Assembly: GCF_013391475.1 (NCBI RefSeq)
Contig: NZ_JACBAZ010000001.1
Span: 1,012,377-1,076,376 of the forward strand
From: Oceaniferula marina
GTDB taxonomy: Bacteria; Verrucomicrobiota; Verrucomicrobiia; Verrucomicrobiales; Akkermansiaceae
Length of the DNA stretch: 64,000 nucleotides
Direction: 5' to 3'
The position numbers were made by a program, and so were the translations under genes. The notes beneath the pieces were generated by a model that ran no database searches, was not told where the DNA came from, and saw only the letters and a list, made by a program, of their open reading frames with translations. Shown here in pieces: positions 7,815 through 17,053 of the stretch (position 1 is the first letter of the stretch; each line of letters begins with the position of its first letter).

Positions 7815-10538
7815 CTACGGCATCATGCGGTATCGTTGATCATGTCTCAATTCATAACAGATCACGCTGATCGCATGGGCTTTCTGACTTTTCCACTCCG
7901 CATACCCGAGCGGAAACAGGCGGAACCCGGCACGCCTCAAAATCTTTCCTTTGTGCCTATCCACCGCTTCAAAACTTGACCCCGGGAAGCCGATTAAATC
8001 CAAGCCCATCACCCGCTCTCCATCAACAAGCACCAGGTCAATCCCCACTCCGGCAACATGCCTCATCGGCAAGACCTCAATCCCGCGACGCTCCAACTCA
8101 CCTAGCACCTCCAGGGTGAAAGCATCAGGCTCAGCTTGCTGTGGGGCCGTCACCTTTTTCACACTCGCGCTGTTGAGGTAATCGGCAAGCAAACCTCGCC
8201 TCGGCAAGGACGTCACAGGCAGGGAGTGAAAGACCACTTGCTTCGACTTCGCGCGGGTGATGGAAACATTAAAAACATCCTCGCGCTCGACAAAGCGCAG
8301 GGTCGAGGCCCCCACACCAGGATCAACAGCAAAGGAAAGAAGCATCACATCTCGTTCCTCTCCTTGAAAGCTATGCGCCGTCCCCAGACAAAGGTCATGA
8401 TCGTGAAACAAGGCATTCACCTCATTTGGTTCGAGTTGTTCACCCAGTGCATGCCGAATCGCCTCCACCTGATTTCTAAACGGAGACAACACCCCGATCG
8501 ATGGATGCTTGACTGGAGTCCGGGAAGATGAAGAAACTAACAAAGACTTCAATGCGTCGATCACCGCATCGACCTCAATCTGGTTAACGCCAGTTGCCTC
8601 ATCACGCGTTCCTTCACAGAACCGAACTTCGAGGGCATCACTTTGATCCCCCCAGGGGCGCTCCCGCATCAACTGCAAACCACCTCGGTAAAATTTCTGA
8701 TTACTAAAATCAATAATCCCGGGTCGACTCCTGAAGTGCTCATTAAGAAAACCAATCCGAGATGAGTCGTCTACCATGGCTGATGCCAGATCCATGAGAC
8801 TCACATCCCGGTAATTGTATTGCTCCTTCTCAGCATCCTTGATCCCAGCTTCCACGGCTAACGACTCTTGTCGGTGTCGAGGAAGAAACGACATGTGCCT
8901 TAGCTGCCGTCCGTCGCCGGCGATCACCAGGCGTTTGGCGCGCTGCATAACGGGTAACACACTGGCCAAATCACACTGGCTGGCTTCATCAATGATGGCC
9001 ACATCAAAGAGCTGCTTCTCCATCGGTAGAACCCGGTGCAGGTCACTGAGATTGACTAACCACACAGGCAAAACATCGAGAATAGATCCCAGATCCATCT
9101 TTCGAAACTCCGCTTCCTGCTCGCTCCCCCGATACTTCCGCAGGGCCTTCAGTAAGGTTTTGAAATCTTTACGGACTTCTTTTTGCTGCAATGCCAGATG
9201 CAATAAATGCTTTCGTTGCATTCTGATGTATTTCCCTAAATCCTGCTCACGCTCGACATACAAGTCATTCAAATGAGCACTGAGTTCCATCAAAAGCGGC
9301 CTCCGATAAACAACATGCTCAGTCCAACGTCTCCGAATCCGGTCAAGTATGTTGGGGTCCGATTTTGCCATCAGCTTCCCCCGCCCCAATGCTTTGCACC
9401 ATTCTTCTTCCAAGTCACGCTCATCGCCCAACAGCTCACGCATGGTCCCCTTGACCTTGGAAAACTGCCGGGCCAGACCGGCCTCCGACACGGGGTCCGC
9501 AGTCAATTGCCCGGATAAACAAGCTTCGATAAAACGTTTCAATGAGGATAGGTACCCGCGTCGTCCGGCACGAACCGTCACCTCCTCGCCACCAATCATC
9601 GACTCGATTTTTTCCTGAACCACATCCACCGCATGGTCCATGTGGGAAGCCACCAGAACCCTCTCCCCCCGAGCAACATGGTTCAAGGCAATGGCGGCGA
9701 TCGTAAACGATTTTCCGGTTCCGGGAGGGCCATGACACAGGGTCACCGGGTTCACCCGGGCCGAAGCCAGGATGTTTTCCTGTGACCGACTCAATAAGGC
9801 AGGCACTGCAAAAAAATCATCAGAGCCCGAGTGCTCAGGAAGAACATCGCCCCCCAGCATGAATCTCAAGGGGGCAGACCACCCGCTCTCCCCTGCCTTG
9901 ACCAATCCGCCCAACTCATCAATCACCCCACGGGACGACACCGAACGAGGCAGGATACCGATCCCTGCTGCTGGAAGCAACGATAACTGCAAGCCCTTGG
10001 CTGCCTTCTTCAGCGACTTGGCATCCACAAGATCAGGCCACGACCACAAAGCTTCTGTATCCACACCGTGACGCGCCCCCCACTCCCTCAATGATCCAAT
10101 CACAGCATCATCCAACACCCCTCCCGCCAGCAGTTCATTCGCAGACTCGGCATCTGCATCCAAGATCTCAAGGCAGTTGGGGTTGATTCTCCAGCGACTG
10201 ATATCGATCTCAAAGCGACCGGGGTGCTGCGGATCAAAGCACCCTTGATAAAACAGAAAAGGTGCACACCCGGCACGGCCCTCATGTTGGCCACAGAGAA
10301 ATAAACAAGCATAAACCACCTCCTGCTCTCTACGGTAGAGAGCGGCGTGCTCTGATGCCTTTGCCGCATATTCCGGGGATACCACCACTTCCGGCATCCA
10401 GGCGGTAGCCAACTCCTCTCGACCAGCCAGCAAATGACGGTGCAACACTTTGCCCGAAAAGTAATCATGCACGCCTGTCCGGGAGCGATCTTCACGATAA
10501 CACTCACGCAACCAAGAAACCACACGTTCAACGGACAT
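7815..10538 (-). CDS. SF1 DNA2/NAM7-like helicase with C-terminal nuclease-like domain
   Basis: A 907-aa superfamily 1 helicase related to the Upf1/DNA2 group. Walker A is GPPGTGKS (270-277), Walker B is IIDEAS (515-520), motif III is AGDGRQL (540-546), motif V is GTAHSFQGEE (719-728) and motif VI is VSITRAK (758-764). Residues 310-480 form the charged, partly coiled insertion usual between motifs Ia and II. The last 100 residues (about 805-907) have the pattern of a restriction-nuclease-like module found at the end of some such helicases (GIDLVLVDGERVMGLDLIG, then a basic helix and FRLFPLGYAEW). The expected E-x-K is replaced by L-D-L, so the active site may be altered or inactive. It is a single gene, divergent from the TonB receptor. 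DNA repair and phage defence are both possible. Confidence 0.85.
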   Translation of the reverse strand: MSVERVVSWLRECYREDRSRTGVHDYFSGKVLHRHLLAGREELATAWMPEVVVSPEYAAKASEHAALYRREQEVVYACLFLCGQHEGRAGCAPFLFYQGCFDPQHPGRFEIDISRWRINPNCLEILDADAESANELLAGGVLDDAVIGSLREWGARHGVDTEALWSWPDLVDAKSLKKAAKGLQLSLLPAAGIGILPRSVSSRGVIDELGGLVKAGESGWSAPLRFMLGGDVLPEHSGSDDFFAVPALLSRSQENILASARVNPVTLCHGPPGTGKSFTIAAIALNHVARGERVLVASHMDHAVDVVQEKIESMIGGEEVTVRAGRRGYLSSLKRFIEACLSGQLTADPVSEAGLARQFSKVKGTMRELLGDERDLEEEWCKALGRGKLMAKSDPNILDRIRRRWTEHVVYRRPLLMELSAHLNDLYVEREQDLGKYIRMQRKHLLHLALQQKEVRKDFKTLLKALRKYRGSEQEAEFRKMDLGSILDVLPVWLVNLSDLHRVLPMEKQLFDVAIIDEASQCDLASVLPVMQRAKRLVIAGDGRQLRHMSFLPRHRQESLAVEAGIKDAEKEQYNYRDVSLMDLASAMVDDSSRIGFLNEHFRSRPGIIDFSNQKFYRGGLQLMRERPWGDQSDALEVRFCEGTRDEATGVNQIEVDAVIDALKSLLVSSSSRTPVKHPSIGVLSPFRNQVEAIRHALGEQLEPNEVNALFHDHDLCLGTAHSFQGEERDVMLLSFAVDPGVGASTLRFVEREDVFNVSITRAKSKQVVFHSLPVTSLPRRGLLADYLNSASVKKVTAPQQAEPDAFTLEVLGELERRGIEVLPMRHVAGVGIDLVLVDGERVMGLDLIGFPGSSFEAVDRHKGKILRRAGFRLFPLGYAEWKSQKAHAISVICYELRHDQRYRMMP

Positions 10539-10633
10539 GGCCTCTATTCAAAACCCAGCATCGGAACGCGTCAACCATTCACAGCCAGTCTTGACTCCAG
10601 GGCTCCTACATGAGGGAGAGGATCTCAGTGATT

Positions 10634-10762
10634 CCTGCGGCGCTGACAGGATTCACATGATTGAGGAGGATTTACAGATTTTTTTTAGAAGGTAGCGATA
10701 GGTTTTGGGCAAACCATGACCTTTGAAAATTAAAAATCCTGACAATCCTGTCAGCGCGCAGG
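10634..10762. repeat. MITE/REP-like imperfect inverted repeat
   Basis: GCGCTGACAGGATT (10640-10653) is matched perfectly in reverse complement by 10744-10757. Outer arms CCTGC/GCAGG extend the pairing after a one-base bulge, and inner AGGATTT and AAATCCT segments pair again. The element is about 129 bp, lacks an ORF, and fills the centre of the 378-bp gap between the divergent helicase and TonB-receptor genes. AGGATT/AATCCT-rich hairpins of this kind are dispersed repeats in several bacterial genomes. No target-site duplication was identified. The rest of the gap shows nothing clear. Confidence 0.6.
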
Positions 10763-10916
10763 CTGTTAGCCCCTAGTGTATTCGCTCTGGTCCTGCCCCC
10801 ACACACGCTAGAATACCCATCAAAACATCGACCCATCCATCCCACGTTTTTTTCCTCTGGAAAGATCGCAGCATTCCATTGAGTATTGATGCACGGCTCC
10901 TGAGCTTCTCCACTTC

Positions 10917-13037
10917 ATGCATTTACCTCGGAACATCCTCCACCCCATAGGCCTGCTACTCGCCATTCCAGTAGGCGCAGAGCAGGAATCGATCACGGCA
11001 GATTCATGGAACCAACTCGAGGAATCCGTCATCTCAGCTACGCGACTCGGATCGGATGCCTTTACCTCCCCATACTCGATCCAGACACTCAGCGCTGAGG
11101 AGCTGGAACAGCTCATGGCACGCAACTTGACCGAATCGCTGGAATCCACTCCCGGTGTGATGGTCCAAAAAACGGCCAACGGCCAAGGGTCTCTCTACTT
11201 GAGAGGCTTTACCGGCTACCGCACACTCGCCTTGATCGATGGCGTCCGCTACAATAACTCAGTCTATCGGGACGGCCCCAATGAGTATTTCTCCTTGATC
11301 GACTCCCAGTCATTGTCAGCTATCGAACTTCTTCAAGGACCATCATCGGTGCTCTACGGCAGCGATGCCATCGGTGGAGCCCTCAACTTAAAAACCAAGG
11401 CCTCGGATTACCAACAACGTGAAGGCGACTACTTGTCAGGCTCCCAATGGTATCGTTACTCCAGCGCCGAGGACAGCCACATCACCCGAAGTGAAATCGA
11501 CCTCGGACAAGGAGAACGCTGGGGGCTGCGACTGGGACTCAGCTGGAAGCAATTGGGAGAGGTGGATGCCGCGGACATCGGAGCCCAACGTAAAACCGGC
11601 TACGATGAACTGGCTTGGGACAGTCGCTTCGACCTCCACATCAACGACTGCTGGAACTTCACCTATGTCCATCAGTCATTGGGCCAGGATGATGTCTGGC
11701 GGACCCACTCGACCATTTACGGTGTCAGCTTTGCAGGCAGCAGCATCGGAACCGACTTGCGCCGTGTCAAAGACCAAGAACGAACGCTCGACTACATCCA
11801 GTTCAAAGGCTCCGACATCAACCGCTGGATCGATCGAGCCAGTCTGACCTGCTCATACCAAACGTGGAACGAGGACAGCGATCGACAAAAAGCAAACAAG
11901 GAATCCATCGATGAATTTTTCGATTCCCGGATGTGGGGGCTGGACATTCAACTTGAATCCGAAACTTCGCTCGGGCGCTGGATCTACGGCGTTGATTTTT
12001 ACCGGGATCAGGTTGACTCAGGCCGCAAGGATTTTCTAGCAGACGGGTCTCTGGACTCGATCCGCATCCAGGGCCCGGTTGGAGACGACGCGACCTATGA
12101 TATGTTTGGCAGCTACGTTCAGGGAGAATTCCAGACGTCCGACAGACTCCAGTGTCTCGCCGGTGTGCGCTACAACTACGTTCGAGCTAAGATTGGGGCC
12201 TATGAAGATCCTCTGACGGGGAAAGCCGCCGATTATGACGATCACTGGGACACCCTTGTCGGGTCGCTACGTGCCATCTACGACCTCGATCCGGAAGCTC
12301 ACTGGAAAGCCTGGGGCGGTATCAGCCAGTCGTTCCGGGCACCGAATATTGCCGACATCAGCCGCTATGGAAAAAGCCGGTCCGACGAAATCGAAGTGGC
12401 CGCCACCGATCTCGACCCTGAACATTTTACCACTCTGGAAATCGGCATCAAATCCCAGACCGACACCTCAACATGCTCTGTCTCCTATTACTATACGGAC
12501 ATGCGCGACTACATCACCAGCACTCCGACCGGAAACATTCGTGAGGGGCTACGCGAGGTCAGCAAACAAAACAGCTCGAGCGGCCACGTTCAAGGGCTTG
12601 AAGTAGCCGGACGTTTCCAGCTTTCCCCGGACTGGACACTCTGGGGGAATTTCACTTGGCTCGAAGGAGAGCTGGATGCCTATCAGGCAAACGGCCAGTC
12701 ACTCACCGAACCTCTGAGCAGGGTGATGCCGATGACCCTGAATGCCGGCGTGCGCTGGGATCACCCGAACCGCAAGCTATGGGCGGAGATCTCCTGCACC
12801 ATCGCCGATGACGCCGACCGCCTCAGCTCTGCGGATCAGCAGGACACCGAACGCATTCCTCCAGGTGGGACTCCGGGCTATCAGCTGGTTCATTTACGGG
12901 GAGGGTATCGCTTCAATGAATCATTCGAAATGACAGCAGGGCTGGAAAACATCTTCGATGAAGCCTACCGGGTGCATGGTTCCGGCAGTAATGAACCTGG
13001 TTTTGGCCTCACCCTCGCGCTTAAAGCCCAATTCTAA
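10917..13037 (+). CDS. TonB-dependent outer-membrane receptor
   Basis: A 706-aa outer-membrane, energy-coupled receptor. After a short signal peptide (to about residue 22, GAE), a TonB-box-like stretch (EESVISATR) precedes the plug domain with its usual signatures: TESLESTPGVMVQ, LYLRGF, ALIDGVR and IELLQGPSSVLYGSDAIGG. A 22-strand barrel follows and the protein ends in Phe (KAQF), as outer-membrane barrels normally do. Length is that of siderophore, haem or vitamin receptors, without the extra N-terminal domain of SusC proteins, and there is no SusD partner. Substrate is not evident. It overlaps no gene and converges with the CotH gene, leaving 12 bp between stops. Confidence 0.9.
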   Translation: MHLPRNILHPIGLLLAIPVGAEQESITADSWNQLEESVISATRLGSDAFTSPYSIQTLSAEELEQLMARNLTESLESTPGVMVQKTANGQGSLYLRGFTGYRTLALIDGVRYNNSVYRDGPNEYFSLIDSQSLSAIELLQGPSSVLYGSDAIGGALNLKTKASDYQQREGDYLSGSQWYRYSSAEDSHITRSEIDLGQGERWGLRLGLSWKQLGEVDAADIGAQRKTGYDELAWDSRFDLHINDCWNFTYVHQSLGQDDVWRTHSTIYGVSFAGSSIGTDLRRVKDQERTLDYIQFKGSDINRWIDRASLTCSYQTWNEDSDRQKANKESIDEFFDSRMWGLDIQLESETSLGRWIYGVDFYRDQVDSGRKDFLADGSLDSIRIQGPVGDDATYDMFGSYVQGEFQTSDRLQCLAGVRYNYVRAKIGAYEDPLTGKAADYDDHWDTLVGSLRAIYDLDPEAHWKAWGGISQSFRAPNIADISRYGKSRSDEIEVAATDLDPEHFTTLEIGIKSQTDTSTCSVSYYYTDMRDYITSTPTGNIREGLREVSKQNSSSGHVQGLEVAGRFQLSPDWTLWGNFTWLEGELDAYQANGQSLTEPLSRVMPMTLNAGVRWDHPNRKLWAEISCTIADDADRLSSADQQDTERIPPGGTPGYQLVHLRGGYRFNESFEMTAGLENIFDEAYRVHGSGSNEPGFGLTLALKAQF

Positions 13038-13049
13038 CACAGCTCAACC

Positions 13050-16000
13050 TCACTGTTGGTCGACCACCCACCTGAAGAACTGCGCACTTGTTTCATCGTC
13101 ATGGCTGGATTGCCAGATCAGAGTTGCGGATCCGTCACCATGAAACACGTGACTTTTCAGCGCCACGGCGCCTTCATCCCCTAGCCAAGTCTTCAAATCC
13201 TGCGACCAAAAGACCCCAGCTTGAACATCATCCGCCCCCACTTGATAGGTGAGGTGAAATTCAGGGTAGCGCAAGCCATCGGCAGCGGAAGTTTCGAACT
13301 CGACACGATATTGGCCACGCCCCTCACCCGGGTCCAGATCCGAACTTCCCAAGAAGTGCTCCACCAAAGCGCTCAAGCCATCACCATCATGGTCAGCATG
13401 CGGATCTCCTACAAATGCAGCACGGGCGTCCTCTGCTCCGGGTTCCCCGTCGTGAACCCGGCTGCATCGCCAGTTTTTTGCCAAGCTGTGATCGGGTTCC
13501 CGGTCTGGCCGCATCAAAACAAGAGAGTGGCCGCTACCATCCGCCTGTAATGGCCAGGGAGCATCATCATCATAGGTGAAATGCTGAATATCGATATCCA
13601 GCAACGCATCTCTCAACACGATCAAATCACCGGCATTATTTAAAGCCCCCCGGTATGCTCCCGCCACCACCACCCCCTGTCCATAACGATAGCGAAAGGC
13701 TGCCTCATTGCGAACCACAACCAGACGTTCCCCAGGTGCCAGAATAGTCACGGCAGATCCGGAGAACTCAAACCCAATCCCACCATCAAGAACCAAAGGC
13801 ATAAGATCCGCAGATTGATCCCCTACATTAAGAATCTCCAAAAACTCAAAATCATCCGAGTCATCAAAGCCCGCCAGAATTTCAGCTTCGCTCGGATCTG
13901 CCGGATGGTAAGATATTTCACTCACCACCAGTCTGGGAAGATCGGAAAGCTGGTGATAGTTTCTCTCAATCAAACCACTCCACGCATCTCCATTCTTCAC
14001 GCGAACCAACAAACGTGTCCTTTCCGTGAGTTCAAACACACCATCATAGAGGTGTGCAGCCCCAGACACAGCGCCATCGCGCAGACGAGGGTCCGAGCCG
14101 TCCACGGTATAATAAATGGACCCGGATGAGGCCCCACTCATGGTGACACTCACACTTCCAGCAAATTGTTCAGTTAGAGGCAATACCTCCGGCAGAGGTT
14201 CATACTGACGGTCGAGGTAACGGGCACGATCCACCACCCAGGTCCGCATACTCGCCACCTGGCTTTGCCACGCGGAATAGCTCAGGCCGCTGGCCACGAT
14301 TTGATCTTCTCTCAAGCCCGCTGCTGCGGTATCAATCAGAGCCTCGAGCGCCGTATCGGTCGCCGATTCCTGACGTGTTTTCTGCCAAAGATCCTGATGG
14401 GTTTGCACAAAATATGAATCCTTGAACAGCCCCTTATACCAATCGCGGTCGGCCACGTGCAAGGGGCTGCTTGTCGCCGAGCCATTCTGAGTATACGCCC
14501 GGTCAAAATCCCAGACGGGCCCCATCTTGATTTTTTCCGAAGCCGATGCCTGATAAACGTATGTCGACAACACAATGGCATCCGTGTTTTTAGAAAAATT
14601 GTGGACCGCATACGTGCGGGCCCAACTCTCAAGATCCAGGTGCACGGCGTAGCCTGATAGCGGGTCGTCAAAATCAGGGGCCCAAACCGCAGCATCCATG
14701 GCTCGCACGCTGGACTGCACCGCTTGCCGCTGGGCCGGCAGAATGCCGTATCCGTTGGGGCTGGCAAAATTCAGATACGAGTGATAGTAGGTCGAAATAT
14801 CGTCAACCGACTGACTCCCCCCGGAGTTCTGTTGGTCGTCCGGAATGCTCAGTATACCATCGGGACCGGCCGCATGGAAATTGGGTTGAATCGTATCCGC
14901 CGGCATGTCCTCTGGGATGGCAGCCATCCGATCGACGTTGATCATCCATCCTCCCTGGGTCCCGGTATCGTCCATCTTTTTAAAGTCGAGCCCCATACGT
15001 CCACGCTCCACCTTTTCCATCCAAACATATACCCCTGCGAGATCCTCCCGCTTCACCTTACCGCCATCGGTATTTTGAAACACGACAACCACCCGCCATT
15101 CGGGAGCCAGGGCCCCGATCATCTTGGCAAACTCGAATGACACCGGGTTGTGCAGCAAGGATTTATCATAGGTCGGGTTAGGCGCGTACAGCACCCAATC
15201 GGCCTCTTCCTTCATTCCGAATGGAGACAAGGCCTCATCCTCGTCACGTTCTCCCCAGAACTCCACCGACAACGGTTTTCTTGTGAAATTTGCCGAGCTG
15301 GATCCCCGGACCCTGCACCCGCTTCTGGATTCCAAGGTCGGAACCTGCGCAAACGGCTGGCTGTCACCCGCCGGTTCAAAGATACTCATCACATTCGCCT
15401 GACGTGGCACCTGCTGGACATCACGGCCATCATTGGTGCGACCCTTGTTCGGATAAGCCCCGGCATTAAAATTATCCATCACCACCACCGGAACATCAGA
15501 CAAGTAATTCAACATCTCACTTTCAAGAAATGAGTAGTCGGCCACAGCCACCACACCCCCTACTTTCCCAGCCTGAAATGCCCGGGCACGCAAGCGGGAG
15601 GGGTCATCCAATATCATGGGGCCGCTGTAGAGGGCACTTGCTTCAGTGGGCTCGGAGCCATCCAGCGTATAACGGATGTCAGCATTTACATCCTCAGCAG
15701 TCACCGTAACACGAAGCGCCGAGGTTTTCACCCCGCTGGGTTCGGAAATGACCACGGCACATGAGGGCTCTCCCCTACCGGTGTTATTCACCCAGCCGGG
15801 AGTGGCTTCAGTAAAGTAATCATACTCGCCGGGGGCCGCCGTATCCAGCCGCCCCACATCCAGTCGGGGAATCATCAAAAAATCCGAACTGGTTTTCGTT
15901 CGGTTGAGCCAATGAATTGCCAAGATGTTTTCGCCCTCCACCAGATGCGGGATCAAGGCATCGGCATTCCATGTTTCATCATTGAGGAGGTCCGCCTCCT

Positions 16001-16853
16001 GTGAAGCCGTGGCGGCACTACTCCAAAGCGCCGGAGTCGGGGTATTCACCTTGGTGATGAGCTCTCCATTCAAGTAGGCCAAAAAGCCGTCATCATATTT
16101 TGCAGCAAAACTCAGAGAAGTCAGCTGCGAAAGATCACTCACCTGAAACGGGATACGTAGATACACACTCGAGTTCACCCCAAATACAAAATCTTCCACA
16201 TCGGTGGAAATCCAAGGATCGTAACTGCCGCTGGCATCACGTTCGTAACCAAGCCCCGAGCGTCCGCTGATCCAGCCTGAATCATCAAAGCCCGAAAGCT
16301 CCCAACCTTCGACCGGAGCGGATGGAACGTGAAAAACAAGTTCAGTCCCAGGAGCAATCACGCCCTCGATGATCTCCCCTCCTTGAGGTAGCCCATATGA
16401 AACATCACTTTGCTGTGGTGGGTAGGGATGGAATGCACTTGCCGACGTCACCCCGTCAGGCTGAACCAAAGCAAGGAACTCCCCTGCAGCTGATAGTTTG
16501 AAATTCGTATGCAGTTCCTCACCCGCAACGCTCCGGTTTTTATCCGAAGCAAAAACCAGAATATAACCACCCGGAGGGAGGGTCACCGAAGGAAAAGTCC
16601 ATTTGTTGAGTTCGGTCTCATCATCAGTCAAATGCCAACCGGCAAGATCAACGGCGCTCTCACCCGGGTTATGGATTTCAATCCAATCCGGATAATTGCC
16701 ATCCTCATCCTCAAGGGTGGTATGATTGGATGCCATGAACTCGGAAATCACCGGCCCCGCTGACAATGAGCCAACACACAGACAGCACAAGCCCCAGACA
16801 ACCACACAGGTCATCAGGATCATGTAACGCCTGTTGCTCCAATCTCTGTTCAT
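13050..16853 (-). CDS. Large secreted CotH/lamin-tail-domain protein
   Basis: A secreted mosaic protein of about 1267 aa. The frame opens at 16907, but 16853 is preferred because it has an ACAGGGGG just upstream and starts a signal peptide (hydrophobic MILMTCVVVWGLCCLCVG). Domains in order: a lamin-tail domain (VISEFMASN...DWIEIHNPG, first 110 residues), a sugar-binding-like sandwich (about 180-330), a chitobiase C-terminal-like repeat (IRYTLDGSEPT, about 380-440), a CotH kinase-like region (SGCRVRGSSS, KPLSVEFWGERD, VYVWMEKVERG, GPVWDFDRAY, about 450-820), a second chitobiase-like repeat (YYTVDGSDPR) and a second lamin-tail domain (VVSEISYHP). Related proteins are numerous in Verrucomicrobiota and Planctomycetota. 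CotH in spores is a protein kinase; activity here is unproven. Confidence 0.85.
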   Translation of the reverse strand: MNRDWSNRRYMILMTCVVVWGLCCLCVGSLSAGPVISEFMASNHTTLEDEDGNYPDWIEIHNPGESAVDLAGWHLTDDETELNKWTFPSVTLPPGGYILVFASDKNRSVAGEELHTNFKLSAAGEFLALVQPDGVTSASAFHPYPPQQSDVSYGLPQGGEIIEGVIAPGTELVFHVPSAPVEGWELSGFDDSGWISGRSGLGYERDASGSYDPWISTDVEDFVFGVNSSVYLRIPFQVSDLSQLTSLSFAAKYDDGFLAYLNGELITKVNTPTPALWSSAATASQEADLLNDETWNADALIPHLVEGENILAIHWLNRTKTSSDFLMIPRLDVGRLDTAAPGEYDYFTEATPGWVNNTGRGEPSCAVVISEPSGVKTSALRVTVTAEDVNADIRYTLDGSEPTEASALYSGPMILDDPSRLRARAFQAGKVGGVVAVADYSFLESEMLNYLSDVPVVVMDNFNAGAYPNKGRTNDGRDVQQVPRQANVMSIFEPAGDSQPFAQVPTLESRSGCRVRGSSSANFTRKPLSVEFWGERDEDEALSPFGMKEEADWVLYAPNPTYDKSLLHNPVSFEFAKMIGALAPEWRVVVVFQNTDGGKVKREDLAGVYVWMEKVERGRMGLDFKKMDDTGTQGGWMINVDRMAAIPEDMPADTIQPNFHAAGPDGILSIPDDQQNSGGSQSVDDISTYYHSYLNFASPNGYGILPAQRQAVQSSVRAMDAAVWAPDFDDPLSGYAVHLDLESWARTYAVHNFSKNTDAIVLSTYVYQASASEKIKMGPVWDFDRAYTQNGSATSSPLHVADRDWYKGLFKDSYFVQTHQDLWQKTRQESATDTALEALIDTAAAGLREDQIVASGLSYSAWQSQVASMRTWVVDRARYLDRQYEPLPEVLPLTEQFAGSVSVTMSGASSGSIYYTVDGSDPRLRDGAVSGAAHLYDGVFELTERTRLLVRVKNGDAWSGLIERNYHQLSDLPRLVVSEISYHPADPSEAEILAGFDDSDDFEFLEILNVGDQSADLMPLVLDGGIGFEFSGSAVTILAPGERLVVVRNEAAFRYRYGQGVVVAGAYRGALNNAGDLIVLRDALLDIDIQHFTYDDDAPWPLQADGSGHSLVLMRPDREPDHSLAKNWRCSRVHDGEPGAEDARAAFVGDPHADHDGDGLSALVEHFLGSSDLDPGEGRGQYRVEFETSAADGLRYPEFHLTYQVGADDVQAGVFWSQDLKTWLGDEGAVALKSHVFHGDGSATLIWQSSHDDETSAQFFRWVVDQQ

Positions 16854-17053
16854 CCCCCTGTCCCTGTATTTGCCCCGCAACTCTTGCACGCTTTCAGCGT
16901 AGGTCAAGGGCGAGCGGGTGGTATCATTTACATACCTTTCAGCGCCATCCGATCGATTTCAGGTAAAAATAAAAGTCCTGCAGCGAGCAAGAATCAAAAC
17001 CAAGCCTACACTTCTGACTTGGTTTTTCACGATTCACCTCGTAAAGCAGGCGC

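Noticed and set aside
10539-10633. Promoter for the helicase
   Set aside because: No pair of -35 and -10 boxes with proper spacing could be picked out, so I do not list one.
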